A program made the position numbers and the translations under genes. The notes under the pieces were generated by a model. It did not search any database, was not told the DNA's origin, and saw only the letters and a list, made by a program, of their open reading frames with translations. This document shows, one piece after another, positions 9,428 through 17,782 of a stretch of 64,000 bases of DNA. Each line of letters begins with the position of its first letter. The first letter of the stretch is position 1. Source of the DNA: Parahoeflea alexandrii. GTDB taxonomy: Bacteria > Pseudomonadota > Alphaproteobacteria > Rhizobiales > Rhizobiaceae. The DNA lies in the NCBI RefSeq assembly GCF_024105735.1, contig NZ_JAAAML010000001.1, positions 1,559,809-1,623,808 on the forward strand, given 5' to 3'.

Positions 9428-9497
9428 CGCTGTTGTCGGCAATGTCCCCCGAATTGCACGGCATGAGACGAGTTTACATTGCACTTTCGGCGGTCTT

Positions 9498-9526
9498 TTG
9501 TTTTATGGACCAAACCCCCATATAGG
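9498..9526 (+). promoter_or_regulatory. Candidate promoter of the DUF1476 gene
   Basis: TTGTTT (9498-9503) and TATAGG (9521-9526) have a 17-base spacer. A transcript would start near 9533, giving a leader of about 24 bases before the ATG at 9557. The 225-base region has no other good candidate on the plus strand. Confidence 0.5.
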
Positions 9527-9556
9527 GATTATCGATTCACCGCCGGGAGCCAGCTC

Positions 9557-9877
9557 ATGAGCAGTATGAAAGACCGCGAAAACGCATTTGAAAACAAATT
9601 TGCCCATGACGAGGAGTTGAAGTTCAAGGCGGAAGCCCGCCGGAACAAGCTTCTGGGCCTCTGGGCGGCCGAATTGCTCGGCAAGAGCGGCGACGAGGCG
9701 GAAACCTATGCCAAGTCTGTTGTCATGGCCGACTTCGAGGAAGCGGGCGACGAGGACGTGTTCCGCAAGGTGCGCGCTGATTTCGATGCGGCCGGTGTGG
9801 ACCAGTCCGATCATCAGCTGCGCCGCAGGATGGATGAGCTTCTCGCGGTCGCCGTCGAGCAGATCCAGAACAGCTAA
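9557..9877 (+). CDS. DUF1476 protein (F1-ATPase inhibitor zeta-like)
   Basis: The 106-residue, highly charged helical protein begins MSSMKDRENAFENKFAHDEELKFKAEARRNKLLGLWAAE. This is the DUF1476 signature found across alphaproteobacteria. The family includes the zeta subunit that inhibits F1-ATPase in Paracoccus. The start at 9557 is preferred over the 26-codon longer open frame because it matches the family N terminus and has GGGAG eight bases upstream. It is divergent from purC, an arrangement I remember from other rhizobia, and is followed by a strong terminator. Confidence 0.9.
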   Translation: MSSMKDRENAFENKFAHDEELKFKAEARRNKLLGLWAAELLGKSGDEAETYAKSVVMADFEEAGDEDVFRKVRADFDAAGVDQSDHQLRRRMDELLAVAVEQIQNS

Positions 9878-9900
9878 GGCTTTTCTGTCGTCTTATCTTC

Positions 9901-9933
9901 AAACCGCCCGCGGCTTGCCGGGGGCGGTTTTTT
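9901..9933 (+). terminator. Terminator after the DUF1476 gene
   Basis: AAACCGCCC (9901-9909) pairs with GGGCGGTTT (9922-9930), with an inner CGGC/GCCG stem and a two-base loop. The run of T continues to 9933. It lies 24 bases after the stop codon. Confidence 0.85.
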
Positions 9934-9995
9934 GTTGGATTGAAGGAAACAAACCGCCACCAGCGGGCGTGACAGCGATTCGGGAGGAGCCGGCA

Positions 9996-10757
9996 ATGCA
10001 ACTGCGAGACAAGCTTGATCAGGACAGGATGCTGATCACCGCCTGGTCGACCTCGCCGTCCGAGGAAATGGCGGGCGCACTGGCCCGCTGCCCGTTCGAC
10101 ACCGTCACCGTCGACATGCAGCACGGCGCCCATACAGAAACGACTGCCTTTGCCTCCGCGAAGGCGATCTTTGCCGCGGGCAAGCCTGCGATCATGCGCA
10201 TACCGGTGGGGCGGAACGATCTTGCCAGCCGGGCGCTCGACATGGGCTTCGAGGCGGTCATCGCGCCGATGATCAATTCGGTTTCCGATGCAGAGGCGTT
10301 CGCGGCCGCGATGAAATACCCGCCGGTGGGCGAACGCTCATGGGGACCGATGAGAGCGCTGCAGCTGCATTCGGGGCATTCGCCCGAGAGCTATTTCAGG
10401 TCGGCCAACAGCGAGACCCTGGCGCTGGCAATGATCGAAACCCGCGCCGCATTCGCAGCGCTTGACGGGATTCTTGCAACCGACGGGATCGACGGAATCT
10501 TTGTCGGACCGTCGGATCTTTCGATCTCGTGGTCGGACGGGGCGGGTGTCGATCCGCAAAACGAAGAGCTTCAGGACGTGATTGCCGAGATCGGCAACCG
10601 GGCTCACCGGGCCGGCAAGGCAGCGGCGATCTTTGCCGTCGATCCGGCCGATGTACCGCGCTTCGGCAAGATGGGTTACCGGCTGGCGGCCTTGAATACG
10701 GATCCTGCGATCATTCATGCCGGTGCCGCGGTGATGCTGGACAAGGCGCGGGGCTGA
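9996..10757 (+). CDS. HpcH/HpaI aldolase family protein
   Basis: The 253-residue protein belongs to the class II (metal-dependent) HpcH/HpaI aldolase family, which cleaves or forms 2-keto-3-hydroxy acids with pyruvate. Motifs are FDTVTVDMQHGAH (metal and base region), AIMRIPVGRNDL, FEAVIAPMINSVSDAEAF, the conserved arginine/glycine loop YPPVGERSWGP, and GIFVGPSDLSIS. The physiological aldehyde is unknown. ATG at 9996 is supported by GGGAGGAG nine bases upstream. The ORF could open earlier, but that would run into the preceding terminator. Confidence 0.88.
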   Translation: MQLRDKLDQDRMLITAWSTSPSEEMAGALARCPFDTVTVDMQHGAHTETTAFASAKAIFAAGKPAIMRIPVGRNDLASRALDMGFEAVIAPMINSVSDAEAFAAAMKYPPVGERSWGPMRALQLHSGHSPESYFRSANSETLALAMIETRAAFAALDGILATDGIDGIFVGPSDLSISWSDGAGVDPQNEELQDVIAEIGNRAHRAGKAAAIFAVDPADVPRFGKMGYRLAALNTDPAIIHAGAAVMLDKARG

Positions 10758-10773
10758 CCGCCGTCCAGCTGCC

Positions 10774-11328
10774 CTAAGGCTGCAGCCGGGTCAGGAAGTT
10801 GGCGAATACCATGATGCCTTCCGGCCAGGGGCCATGGCCCGATTCGGCGTTGATGTGACCGGCTTCGCCGGCGTCGATCAGCATCGACCCCCAGGCATTG
10901 GCCATGTCGCCGGCATGTTCGAAGGATCCGAAGGGATCGTTGCGGCTGGCCACCACGATCGACGGGAACTCCAGCGGCTCTTCCTTGTAAGGGCCGAAGG
11001 TCATCAGGTGCTTTGGCCGGACTCTCGGGTTGTTGACTTCGGGGGGCGCCACCAGGAAGGCGCCGGCAATCTTTTTGTTGCACTGTGGCAATGCCTGCAG
11101 CGCCGTTGCCACGCCCAGCGAATGGGCAATCACCACCACCGGCCTGGTTGCTTCGTTGACGGCTTCGGCGAAGCGCGCGGTCCAGTCTTCGCGGACCGGC
11201 TTGGCCCAGGCGTCCTGTTCGACGCGGCGGGCTGTCGACAGGCGGCCTTGCCAGCGGGATTGCCAGTGGTCGGGACCGGAATTTGTGTAGCCCGGTACAA
11301 TGAGGATGTCTGCTTCTGCTACTTTCAT
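10774..11328 (-). CDS. RBBP9/YdeN-type alpha/beta hydrolase
   Basis: The 184-residue protein has the family opening ILIVPGYTNSGPDHWQSRWQ and the nucleophile VVIAHSLGVATA. The acid lies in VVASRNDPFGSFEHA, and the late histidine in AGHINAESGHGPWPEG. These are serine hydrolases of small size and uncertain substrate. It is complete and convergent with the HpaI-family gene. There is no signal peptide, so it is cytoplasmic. Confidence 0.9.
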   Translation of the reverse strand: MKVAEADILIVPGYTNSGPDHWQSRWQGRLSTARRVEQDAWAKPVREDWTARFAEAVNEATRPVVVIAHSLGVATALQALPQCNKKIAGAFLVAPPEVNNPRVRPKHLMTFGPYKEEPLEFPSIVVASRNDPFGSFEHAGDMANAWGSMLIDAGEAGHINAESGHGPWPEGIMVFANFLTRLQP

Positions 11329-11481
11329 GCCGCCGAGGTGGGCGAGGGCGGGTCAAATGTCAACCGGTGCAGCGGGCCGAGATGGTCTGCGGGTGGTTGA
11401 AACTGGCTTTCGTGCCACATTCGACGACCGGCGTGGGCTCCGGGCCGGGCATTTTACGGCCTTGACTGGCCATGCGACCGC

Positions 11482-11712
11482 CTAAAGGCCGCTTGCAGGG
11501 TAGGCGCTGATTTCCGTCGGTGGGGTGATCACAAACGGTCCGCCGCCATTTTTCAGTTGCCCCTGGGAGAAGACCAGCAGGACGCCAAGCGAGATGATCA
11601 CGGTTGCGGCCGCAATCCAGAGGCTGATGCCGCTGTCGTGGGTCTGATACTGTTCGGCGCCGTCGTCGCGGCGGTGATAGCCGTTGCCGGGAAGGGGCGG
11701 GTGGTCCTGCAT
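11482..11712 (-). CDS. Small single-pass membrane protein
   Basis: The 76-residue protein starts MQDHPPLPGNGYHRRDDG. It has one transmembrane helix (about residues 30-48, ISLWIAAATVIISLGVLLVF) and a short C-terminal tail rich in Gly and Pro. The ATG at 11712 follows GGAGGA by about six bases, which decides the start over a longer open frame. The predicted topology is N-in with a short outside tail, by inference. I do not recognise a family. It lies between the RBBP9-type hydrolase and purB, all on the minus strand. Confidence 0.6.
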   Translation of the reverse strand: MQDHPPLPGNGYHRRDDGAEQYQTHDSGISLWIAAATVIISLGVLLVFSQGQLKNGGGPFVITPPTEISAYPASGL

Positions 11713-11858
11713 GGGATCCTCCAATGTGTCGGATGAACGCCAGACTGGGCGGTAACCGCGGCAAGATGGGGGCAACAGCAGGGCAGTATGGTGACACGCA
11801 ATCACTTCGGATGAATGCGTGTCATTTATGTCTCAGGTGAACTGCCGGGGGGAGAGGA

Positions 11859-13187
11859 TCAGCTGTCCTTGAACACCCGTGCGAAGATCGTGTCGACATG
11901 CTTGGTGTGATAGCCAAGATCGAAGCGGTCGCGGATTTCGGTTTCCGAGAGATACTTGCGCACGTCCTCGTCATTGAGCAATTCGGTGAGGAAGTCGACC
12001 TCGGAATCGCCTGAAGTCTGGTAGCTGTTCCAGACCTTCATGGCATTGCGCTGGACCAGCCGGTAAGCGTCCTCGCGCGACGATCCTGCCTGGGTCAGCG
12101 CCAGGAGAATCCGCTGCGAATGCACCAGGCCGCCAAGCCGGTCCATGTTGCCGACCATGCGCTCGGGATAGACCATCAGCTTGTCGATGACGCCGGTCAG
12201 GCGGGCCAGCGCGAAATCGAGCGTCACGGTGGTGTCGGGGCCGATCATGCGCTCGACCGAGGAGTGCGAGATATCGCGCTCGTGCCAGAGCGCGACGTTT
12301 TCCAACGCCGGTGTCACGGCCATGCGGACCAGGCGCGACAGGCCGGTGAGGTTTTCGGTCAGTACCGGATTGCGCTTGTGCGGCATCGCCGACGAGCCCT
12401 TCTGGCCCTTGGAGAAATACTCCTCGGCTTCCAGAACCTCGGTGCGCTGCAGGTGGCGGATTTCGGTGGCGACCCGCTCGATCGAGGAGGCGATGACGCC
12501 GAGCGTGGCGAAATACATTGCGTGGCGGTCGCGCGGGATGACCTGGGTCGAGACCGGCTCGGCGGTCAGGCCCATGGCCTTGGCAACGTGTTCTTCGACG
12601 CGCGGATCGATGTTGGCGAAGGTGCCGACAGCGCCGGATATGGCGCAGGTGGCGATTTCCTCGCGTGCGTTGACAAGGCGGGTACGGCAGCGGTCGAACT
12701 CGGCATAGGCCTCGGCCATCTTCAGCCCGAAGGTCACGGGTTCGGCGTGGATGCCGTGCGAGCGACCGATGCAGACGGTGTCCTTGTGCTCGATGGCGCG
12801 ACGCTTGATGGCGGCGAGGAGCGCATCCATGTCGGCGAGCAGAAGGTCGGTGGCCTTGACCAGCTGGACGTTGAAGCAGGTGTCGAGGACATCGGAGGAA
12901 GTCATGCCCTGATGGACGAAGCGGGCATCGGGGCCGACAATCTCAGCCAGGTGGGTAAGGAAGGCGATGACGTCGTGCTTGGTTTCGCGCTCGATTTCAT
13001 CGATGCGGTCGATGTCGAAGGTGGCGTTGCCGCCCTTTTCCCAGATGGTCTGCGCGGCCTCTTTCGGAATGACGCCGAGTTCGGCCAGTGCATCGCAGGC
13101 ATGGGCCTCGATCTCGAACCAGATCCGGAACTTCGATTCCGGCGACCAGACTGCGACCATTTCCGGGCGGGAGTAACGAGGTATCAT
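11859..13187 (-). CDS. purB: Adenylosuccinate lyase
   Basis: The 442-residue enzyme of the fumarase/aspartase superfamily cleaves SAICAR to AICAR and adenylosuccinate to AMP. It starts MIPRYSRPEMVAVWSPESKF and has TSSDVLDTCFNVQL, the catalytic-histidine segment GRSHGIHAEPVTFG, and the flexible signature loop GSSAMPHKRNPVLTENL. Length is close to other alphaproteobacterial PurB proteins. It works on both sides of purC in the pathway. A membrane-protein gene lies upstream on the same strand. Confidence 0.97.
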   Translation of the reverse strand: MIPRYSRPEMVAVWSPESKFRIWFEIEAHACDALAELGVIPKEAAQTIWEKGGNATFDIDRIDEIERETKHDVIAFLTHLAEIVGPDARFVHQGMTSSDVLDTCFNVQLVKATDLLLADMDALLAAIKRRAIEHKDTVCIGRSHGIHAEPVTFGLKMAEAYAEFDRCRTRLVNAREEIATCAISGAVGTFANIDPRVEEHVAKAMGLTAEPVSTQVIPRDRHAMYFATLGVIASSIERVATEIRHLQRTEVLEAEEYFSKGQKGSSAMPHKRNPVLTENLTGLSRLVRMAVTPALENVALWHERDISHSSVERMIGPDTTVTLDFALARLTGVIDKLMVYPERMVGNMDRLGGLVHSQRILLALTQAGSSREDAYRLVQRNAMKVWNSYQTSGDSEVDFLTELLNDEDVRKYLSETEIRDRFDLGYHTKHVDTIFARVFKDS

Positions 13188-13264
13188 GGCAAGTTCCGTA
13201 AAGGTTGGCGTTGCGGCGGGTCTAGACCATTTTCGGGCGAAATCAAACGCGGGATCTCAAGCGG

Positions 13265-13849
13265 CTAGACGTTGGTAACGGTTTTCCGCGGTTTGGAGGG
13301 CATGTTGCGGGTGGCGAGCAGCCAGGAGGCGCCGAACAGGAAGATCACGCCCAAAGGAAGATAGAGGCGCAGCCCCTGGACGGCGAACTGGTAGAGCGCC
13401 GCCGCCGTGGTGAAGACAAGCTGGATGACCCAGAGCCTGGTAAACGGGTCGCCGTGCCATTGCGCATAAAAATTGCGGTAGATGATGGCGAATATCAGCG
13501 AAGTGGCGCCGATGGTGAAAACGGTCAGGCATATGAAGGCGGCCGCAAAGGCGGCCTCACGGCTTCGCCCGAAGGCGACGAAGCGGAACGTGGCAAGTGC
13601 GAAGGGCCAGGCGAGCATCCCGCCGCAGAAAGCCAGTAGGGTGAGGCTCCAGTAATTGCTGGTGAGGGCCCCCACCGACAGCCACAGCCAGCCCTGCGCC
13701 GAGACTGCCATGGCCGCACCCCAGCCGATCGCGCCGTAGACGACGTCACGCCAGTGCGGTCTTGCCGCCAGAAACCGGTCCCGCAGATTGGAATTGTCGT
13801 TGGCCGGTCTGGGTCGCGGTCCCTTGTGGCGTTTGACGGGGTTGGTCAT
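13265..13849 (-). CDS. Conserved membrane protein of unknown function
   Basis: The 194-residue protein has a basic N terminus (KRHKGPRPRPANDN), typical of some rhizobial inner membrane proteins, and four hydrophobic segments. These lie around residues 38-58, 66-88, 98-124 and 138-176, where the last stretch may be two helices. No catalytic motif is visible. It lies 77 bases upstream of purB on the same strand and could share its transcript. I do not recognise a named family. Confidence 0.7.
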   Translation of the reverse strand: MTNPVKRHKGPRPRPANDNSNLRDRFLAARPHWRDVVYGAIGWGAAMAVSAQGWLWLSVGALTSNYWSLTLLAFCGGMLAWPFALATFRFVAFGRSREAAFAAAFICLTVFTIGATSLIFAIIYRNFYAQWHGDPFTRLWVIQLVFTTAAALYQFAVQGLRLYLPLGVIFLFGASWLLATRNMPSKPRKTVTNV

Positions 13850-13995
13850 GGACTGTTTCGGGTTCCGGTAAAAATCCGCAGCGCTCGGGCTTTCAGAACG
13901 GGCACTTTGCGAGGCGCTGACGGCATGAGCAGATCTCGGGCTTCAAGACAGCACCGCCTAGCATTGCCGGGGCGGGCGGGCAACCGCAAGCCGGT

Positions 13996-15006
13996 TCAAG
14001 CCTTGGCGGTTGTCCAGGCGGGCATCAGGTCGCGCTCGTCGGGCGTGGCCGCAAAGACGCCGCGGGCGATGGCGCGGCTCATGGTCGAGGCCGCCGCCGC
14101 GCACAGGTCGATGAATTCGTCAGGGGTCGGCTTGCGGCCGGAGGCACCGGTGGCGAGCGCAAATACCAGGTCGCCGTCAAACGGCGTGTGGCTCGGCCAG
14201 ATGGCGCGCGCGAAACCCGCATGGGCGGCAATCGCCAGGCGCTTGGCTTCGGCCTTGGTGAGGCTGGCGTCGGTGGCGATGACGGCAATGGTGGTGTTGG
14301 AGATGCCGCGGTTCATGTCACGGAACTTGATCTTCAGCTCGCTGGTCTCAGCGGGCAGAGGGGAGGGCATGCCAAGACCACCGAACTCGTCGCCGATTTC
14401 GAAGGGTGCTGCCCAGAAATGGCGGGTGTCTCCGATCGTTGCCGAGCCCATCGGATTGGCGGCAACCAGCGCGCCAATGGTGATACCGTCAGCCACGAGG
14501 GTCGATGCGGATCCGAGGCCGCCCTTGAAGGTCGCCGTCAGCGCACCGGTGCCCGCGCCCGCCGAGCCGAGATCGAAATCCCCGGATGCGGCCTCGGTGG
14601 CCTGATAGCCGAGTTCGCGGTAGGGCGGATAGGTTCCCCAATCCTTGTCGCCGCCATTGATCAGGTCGAACAGGATGGCCGCAGGAACCAGCGGAATACG
14701 GTGCGGGCCGACTTCGAATCCCTTGCCCTCTTGGCGCAGGCAGGCCTGGGCACCGCTGGCGGCATCGAGACCGAAGGCCGAGCCGCCGGACAGGACGATG
14801 CCGTTGACGGTCTCGACCGTGTTGTGGGGTTCGAGCAGATCGGTTTCGCGGGTGCCCGGCGCGCCGCCGAGCACCTGAACGGCGGCGGTTGCCGGCGGGT
14901 CGCAGACAATCGCCGTAACGCCGGAATTGAGCTTGCGATCGCTGGCATTGCCGACGCGCAGCCCTGCAACGTCGGTGATCAGGTTTTTCGGGCCGGTCGT
15001 CTTCAT
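13996..15006 (-). CDS. P1 family (S58, DmpA-like) peptidase
   Basis: The 336-residue protein is an N-terminal-nucleophile peptidase related to DmpA/BapA. These are self-cleaved into two chains and hydrolyse D- or L-aminopeptides, beta-peptides or amides. It opens ITDVAGLRVGNASD, contains TVETVNGIVLSGGSAFGLDAASG and LINGGDKDWGTYPPYRELG, and has the cleavage-site block SNTTIAVIATDASLTKAEA. In the family the first residue after cleavage, here within NTT, acts as nucleophile. The start overlaps the stop of the upstream periplasmic binding protein gene by four bases (ATGA), indicating translational coupling. Confidence 0.9.
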   Translation of the reverse strand: MKTTGPKNLITDVAGLRVGNASDRKLNSGVTAIVCDPPATAAVQVLGGAPGTRETDLLEPHNTVETVNGIVLSGGSAFGLDAASGAQACLRQEGKGFEVGPHRIPLVPAAILFDLINGGDKDWGTYPPYRELGYQATEAASGDFDLGSAGAGTGALTATFKGGLGSASTLVADGITIGALVAANPMGSATIGDTRHFWAAPFEIGDEFGGLGMPSPLPAETSELKIKFRDMNRGISNTTIAVIATDASLTKAEAKRLAIAAHAGFARAIWPSHTPFDGDLVFALATGASGRKPTPDEFIDLCAAAASTMSRAIARGVFAATPDERDLMPAWTTAKA

Positions 15007-16127
15007 CGGCTTTCTCCGGCAATGCGCGCCATGTCTTCGAGACTGAGCCGATGAAAGGCGCCGTCGCGCCAGATCGCCAGCACGAATCCCGGTTCGCGGC
15101 GTTCGCCGTTCTGGTCGAAGGTGACCGGTCCCAGCGCCGTGGAAAAGGTGGTCGAACGCAGGGCTTCGCCGAGCCCGGTCTGGCTGTAATCCATGCGGGT
15201 TGCGATGGCGCCGAGGATCTCGGCTGCCGCATAGGCCGGAATGCGCAACCCTTCCGCGATCAGGCCGCGTTCTTCAAAAGCGGCCCGCGCGGCTTCCGCT
15301 TCCGGCCCGGGCGTGGCGCCGGCAGCGAGCACGGCGATCGTGCCGTCGGGCAGCGGGAGTTCTCCCTGCGGCGCATTGAGCTGATCACCACCCATGAATT
15401 CAAGCGGTACACCCTGGCGGTCGGCTTCCATGGCAATGACCGCCATGTCGGAGCGTTCCCCACCGACGAAGACGCGGGAGACGCCGGCGGCCTTGAGGCG
15501 ACGCAAGAGGCTCGGCTGGGTGGCCTGGCCGGGGCGGTAGTTGTCGACGAAATTCGGCTTGAGCCCACGGTTTTCGAGAATGACCCGGATTGCCTCGACC
15601 AGTTCCCGTCCCGAAATGGCGCCGTCCTCGATCAGGGCGAAGGACTTGTCGGCCCAGAGCCTGAGGATGGCGTCGGCGGCGATCTCGGCCTCGGAGCCGG
15701 CGCGCGGAGCGAGGCGGAAGAAATTCCAGCCCAGCCGCCCCGCTTCCTCGGCGATGATGTCGGCGCGCACGGTCAGCGTCATGACCGGGATGTCTTCCGC
15801 CGACAATAGCGGCAGGGCGGCCGCCAGGCTCTCGGTGCACAGAAAGCCCACGACAACGTTGACGCCGGCCTCGATCATTGCCGCGGCGGCGTCGGTGCCG
15901 GCCTCTTCGCTACAGCCGTCATCGCCCTCGACCAGGTCGGCGAAGATCTCGGGATGCCCGGTCTCCCAGATCTCGAAGGCTTCACGGACATGATCACCAA
16001 GCGGTTTGAACTGGCCTTCCTGGGGGATCACCAGCCCGACATGCAGCGAGTCCGCCCGCACCGGAGCGGCGGCGATGAGCAGAGCCATGAGAAGCGGCAG
16101 GGGTGAAAGTGCAAGACGGATCAACAT
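15003..16127 (-). CDS. Branched-chain amino acid-type ABC substrate-binding protein
   Basis: The 374-residue periplasmic protein has a signal peptide (LALSPLPLLMALLIAAAPVRADS, cleaved near residue 25) followed by a Leu/Ile/Val-binding-protein-like domain. HVGLVIPQEGQFKPLGDHVREAFEIW, AMIEAGVNVVVGFLCTESLAAALPLLS and GVSRVFVGGERSDMAVIAMEADRQG support the assignment. No permease or ATPase of this ABC class is in the window. It is coupled by a four-base overlap to the P1 peptidase gene, which suggests a peptide or amide compound as common substrate. That link is inference from context only. Confidence 0.85.
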   Translation of the reverse strand: MLIRLALSPLPLLMALLIAAAPVRADSLHVGLVIPQEGQFKPLGDHVREAFEIWETGHPEIFADLVEGDDGCSEEAGTDAAAAMIEAGVNVVVGFLCTESLAAALPLLSAEDIPVMTLTVRADIIAEEAGRLGWNFFRLAPRAGSEAEIAADAILRLWADKSFALIEDGAISGRELVEAIRVILENRGLKPNFVDNYRPGQATQPSLLRRLKAAGVSRVFVGGERSDMAVIAMEADRQGVPLEFMGGDQLNAPQGELPLPDGTIAVLAAGATPGPEAEAARAAFEERGLIAEGLRIPAYAAAEILGAIATRMDYSQTGLGEALRSTTFSTALGPVTFDQNGERREPGFVLAIWRDGAFHRLSLEDMARIAGESR

Positions 16128-16305
16128 GGGCGGTATTTAGCCCGGCGATCCCGGCGGATCAAAGCAAAATCCGTCGCTTGGGTCTGATCTGACGGGGTCG
16201 GGGGAGAAAAAGTCGTGGGCGGCGGGTTTCAAATTCGTGCATGCACTTTATGTATGGTCGCAAGCTGCATCGTTGCAGAACCGATCCCGAAACCGAGGCG
16301 CAGGC

Positions 16306-16800
16306 GTGTTGAAACGGCAGACTATAGATTCCAGGGACTATCGCGACGCCATGGCGCGCTATGCCGGGCACGTGCAGATCGCCACGACCGCGCATGAGGG
16401 CGTGCGCCGCGGTGTGACCGTGACTGCCGCCTGCTCGGTGTCGGACAATCCCGGCACGCTGCTGGTCTGCCTGAATCATTCGAACCCGCACAACGAGATC
16501 TTTGCCGAATCAGGCGTGTTTGCGCTCAACTCGCTGATGAGCGGTCACGAGGATCTGGCCATGGCGTTTTCCGGTCTCGAGGATCTGACCGTCGACGAGC
16601 GGTTTGCGCGGGCACAATGGGATACGATCACCACCGGCGCGCCGACACTCGTCGGAGCCGCAGCGGTGTTCGATTGCCGTCTCATCGAGGCGAAAATCGT
16701 GGCCACTCACACGGTTTTGTTCGGCGAGGTGACGGGATTGCGCACAGGGCCCGCAGGACCGGCGCTTTTGTATCTGGACCGCGGATACCATTCTGTTTAG
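16306..16800 (+). CDS. Flavin reductase family protein
   Basis: The 164-residue protein belongs to the FMN-binding split-barrel flavin reductases (RutF/HpaC-like), which reduce free flavin with NAD(P)H for a partner. Family features are YRDAMARYAGHVQIATTAHEGVRRGVTVTAACSVSDNPGTLLVCLN and HNEIFAESGVFALNSL. C-terminal HTVLFGEVTGL is followed by LLYLDRGYHSV. The GTG at 16306 has GAGG eight bases upstream; TTG at 16309 is nearly equivalent. It lies 42 bases before the MoxR gene and might be the first gene of that operon. Confidence 0.85.
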   Translation: MLKRQTIDSRDYRDAMARYAGHVQIATTAHEGVRRGVTVTAACSVSDNPGTLLVCLNHSNPHNEIFAESGVFALNSLMSGHEDLAMAFSGLEDLTVDERFARAQWDTITTGAPTLVGAAAVFDCRLIEAKIVATHTVLFGEVTGLRTGPAGPALLYLDRGYHSV

Positions 16801-16842
16801 CTTCCTGCCCGACGGGACACGCCCAAGCCTCAAGCCGGAGCC

Positions 16843-17769
16843 ATGATGTCGATCACCAACCCGCTGCCAATCTCGATTGATGAAACCATGGCCCTGCTGT
16901 CGAGCCAGGACTATGTCGCCAGCAAGGCGCTGGCGACGGTGCTGTTTCTCAGCCTGAAGATGCAGCGGCCCTTGTTTCTCGAAGGCGAGGCCGGCGTCGG
17001 CAAGACCGAGATTGCCAAGGTGCTGTCCAAGGCGCTCGACCGGCCGCTGATCCGGCTGCAGTGTTATGAGGGGCTCGATGTCTCCTCGGCGGTCTATGAG
17101 TGGAACTACCCGGCGCAGATGCTCGAGATCCGGCTGGCGGAAGCCACCGGCGAGGACGACCGGGGGGCGATCGAGCGCACCATCTTCTCCGAAAAACACC
17201 TGATCCGGCGGCCCGTGCTGCAGGCGCTCGAGGGAACAGGCGGCCGCGCGCCGGTGTTCCTGATTGACGAGCTTGACCGGACGGACGAAGCCTTCGAGGC
17301 GTTCCTGCTGGAAATCCTGTCGGACTACCAGGTGACGATCCCCGAGCTTGGCACGATCAAGGCGCAAGAGCCGCCGATCGTGATCATTACCACCAACCGC
17401 ACACGCGAGATTCATGATGCGCTGAAGCGGCGCTGCCTGTATCACTGGGTCGACTATCCCGCAGCCGATGTCGAGCTCGAGATTGTCCGGCTGAAAGTGC
17501 CGGGATGCCACGAGGAGCTTTCGCGGCAGGTGGTCGCCTATGTGCAGAAGCTCCGGCAGATGGACCTGTTCAAGAGCCCCGGCGTGGCCGAGACCATCGA
17601 CTGGGCGACGGCGCTTACCGAGCTCGACCGGCTGGCGCTCGATCCCGAGACCGTCTCCGATACGCTCGGAACGCTGCTGAAATACCAGGACGACATCGCC
17701 CGCATCGACGGCAGCGCCGGCCGGGAACTGCTGGCCGAGGTGAAGGCCGAGCTGGCGCAATCGATCTGA
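16843..17769 (+). CDS. MoxR-family AAA ATPase (CoxD-like)
   Basis: The 308-residue AAA+ ATPase has Walker A GEAGVGKTE (residues 48-56), Walker B VFLIDELDR (138-146), sensor-1-like IVIITTNRTREI and RRCLYHWVDYP. This is the pattern of the MoxR branch that includes CoxD. MoxR ATPases act as metal-cofactor-inserting chaperones together with VWA proteins. The next gene is exactly such a CoxE-type partner, 13 bases downstream. ATG codons at 16843 and 16846 are both possible starts. Confidence 0.92.
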   Translation: MMSITNPLPISIDETMALLSSQDYVASKALATVLFLSLKMQRPLFLEGEAGVGKTEIAKVLSKALDRPLIRLQCYEGLDVSSAVYEWNYPAQMLEIRLAEATGEDDRGAIERTIFSEKHLIRRPVLQALEGTGGRAPVFLIDELDRTDEAFEAFLLEILSDYQVTIPELGTIKAQEPPIVIITTNRTREIHDALKRRCLYHWVDYPAADVELEIVRLKVPGCHEELSRQVVAYVQKLRQMDLFKSPGVAETIDWATALTELDRLALDPETVSDTLGTLLKYQDDIARIDGSAGRELLAEVKAELAQSI

Positions 17770-17782
17770 TGGCGGCAATCTG

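Noticed and set aside
12120-13268. Open frame of 382 codons antisense to purB
   Set aside because: Repetitive Asp/Gly/His composition and complete overlap with purB; no ribosome site of note.
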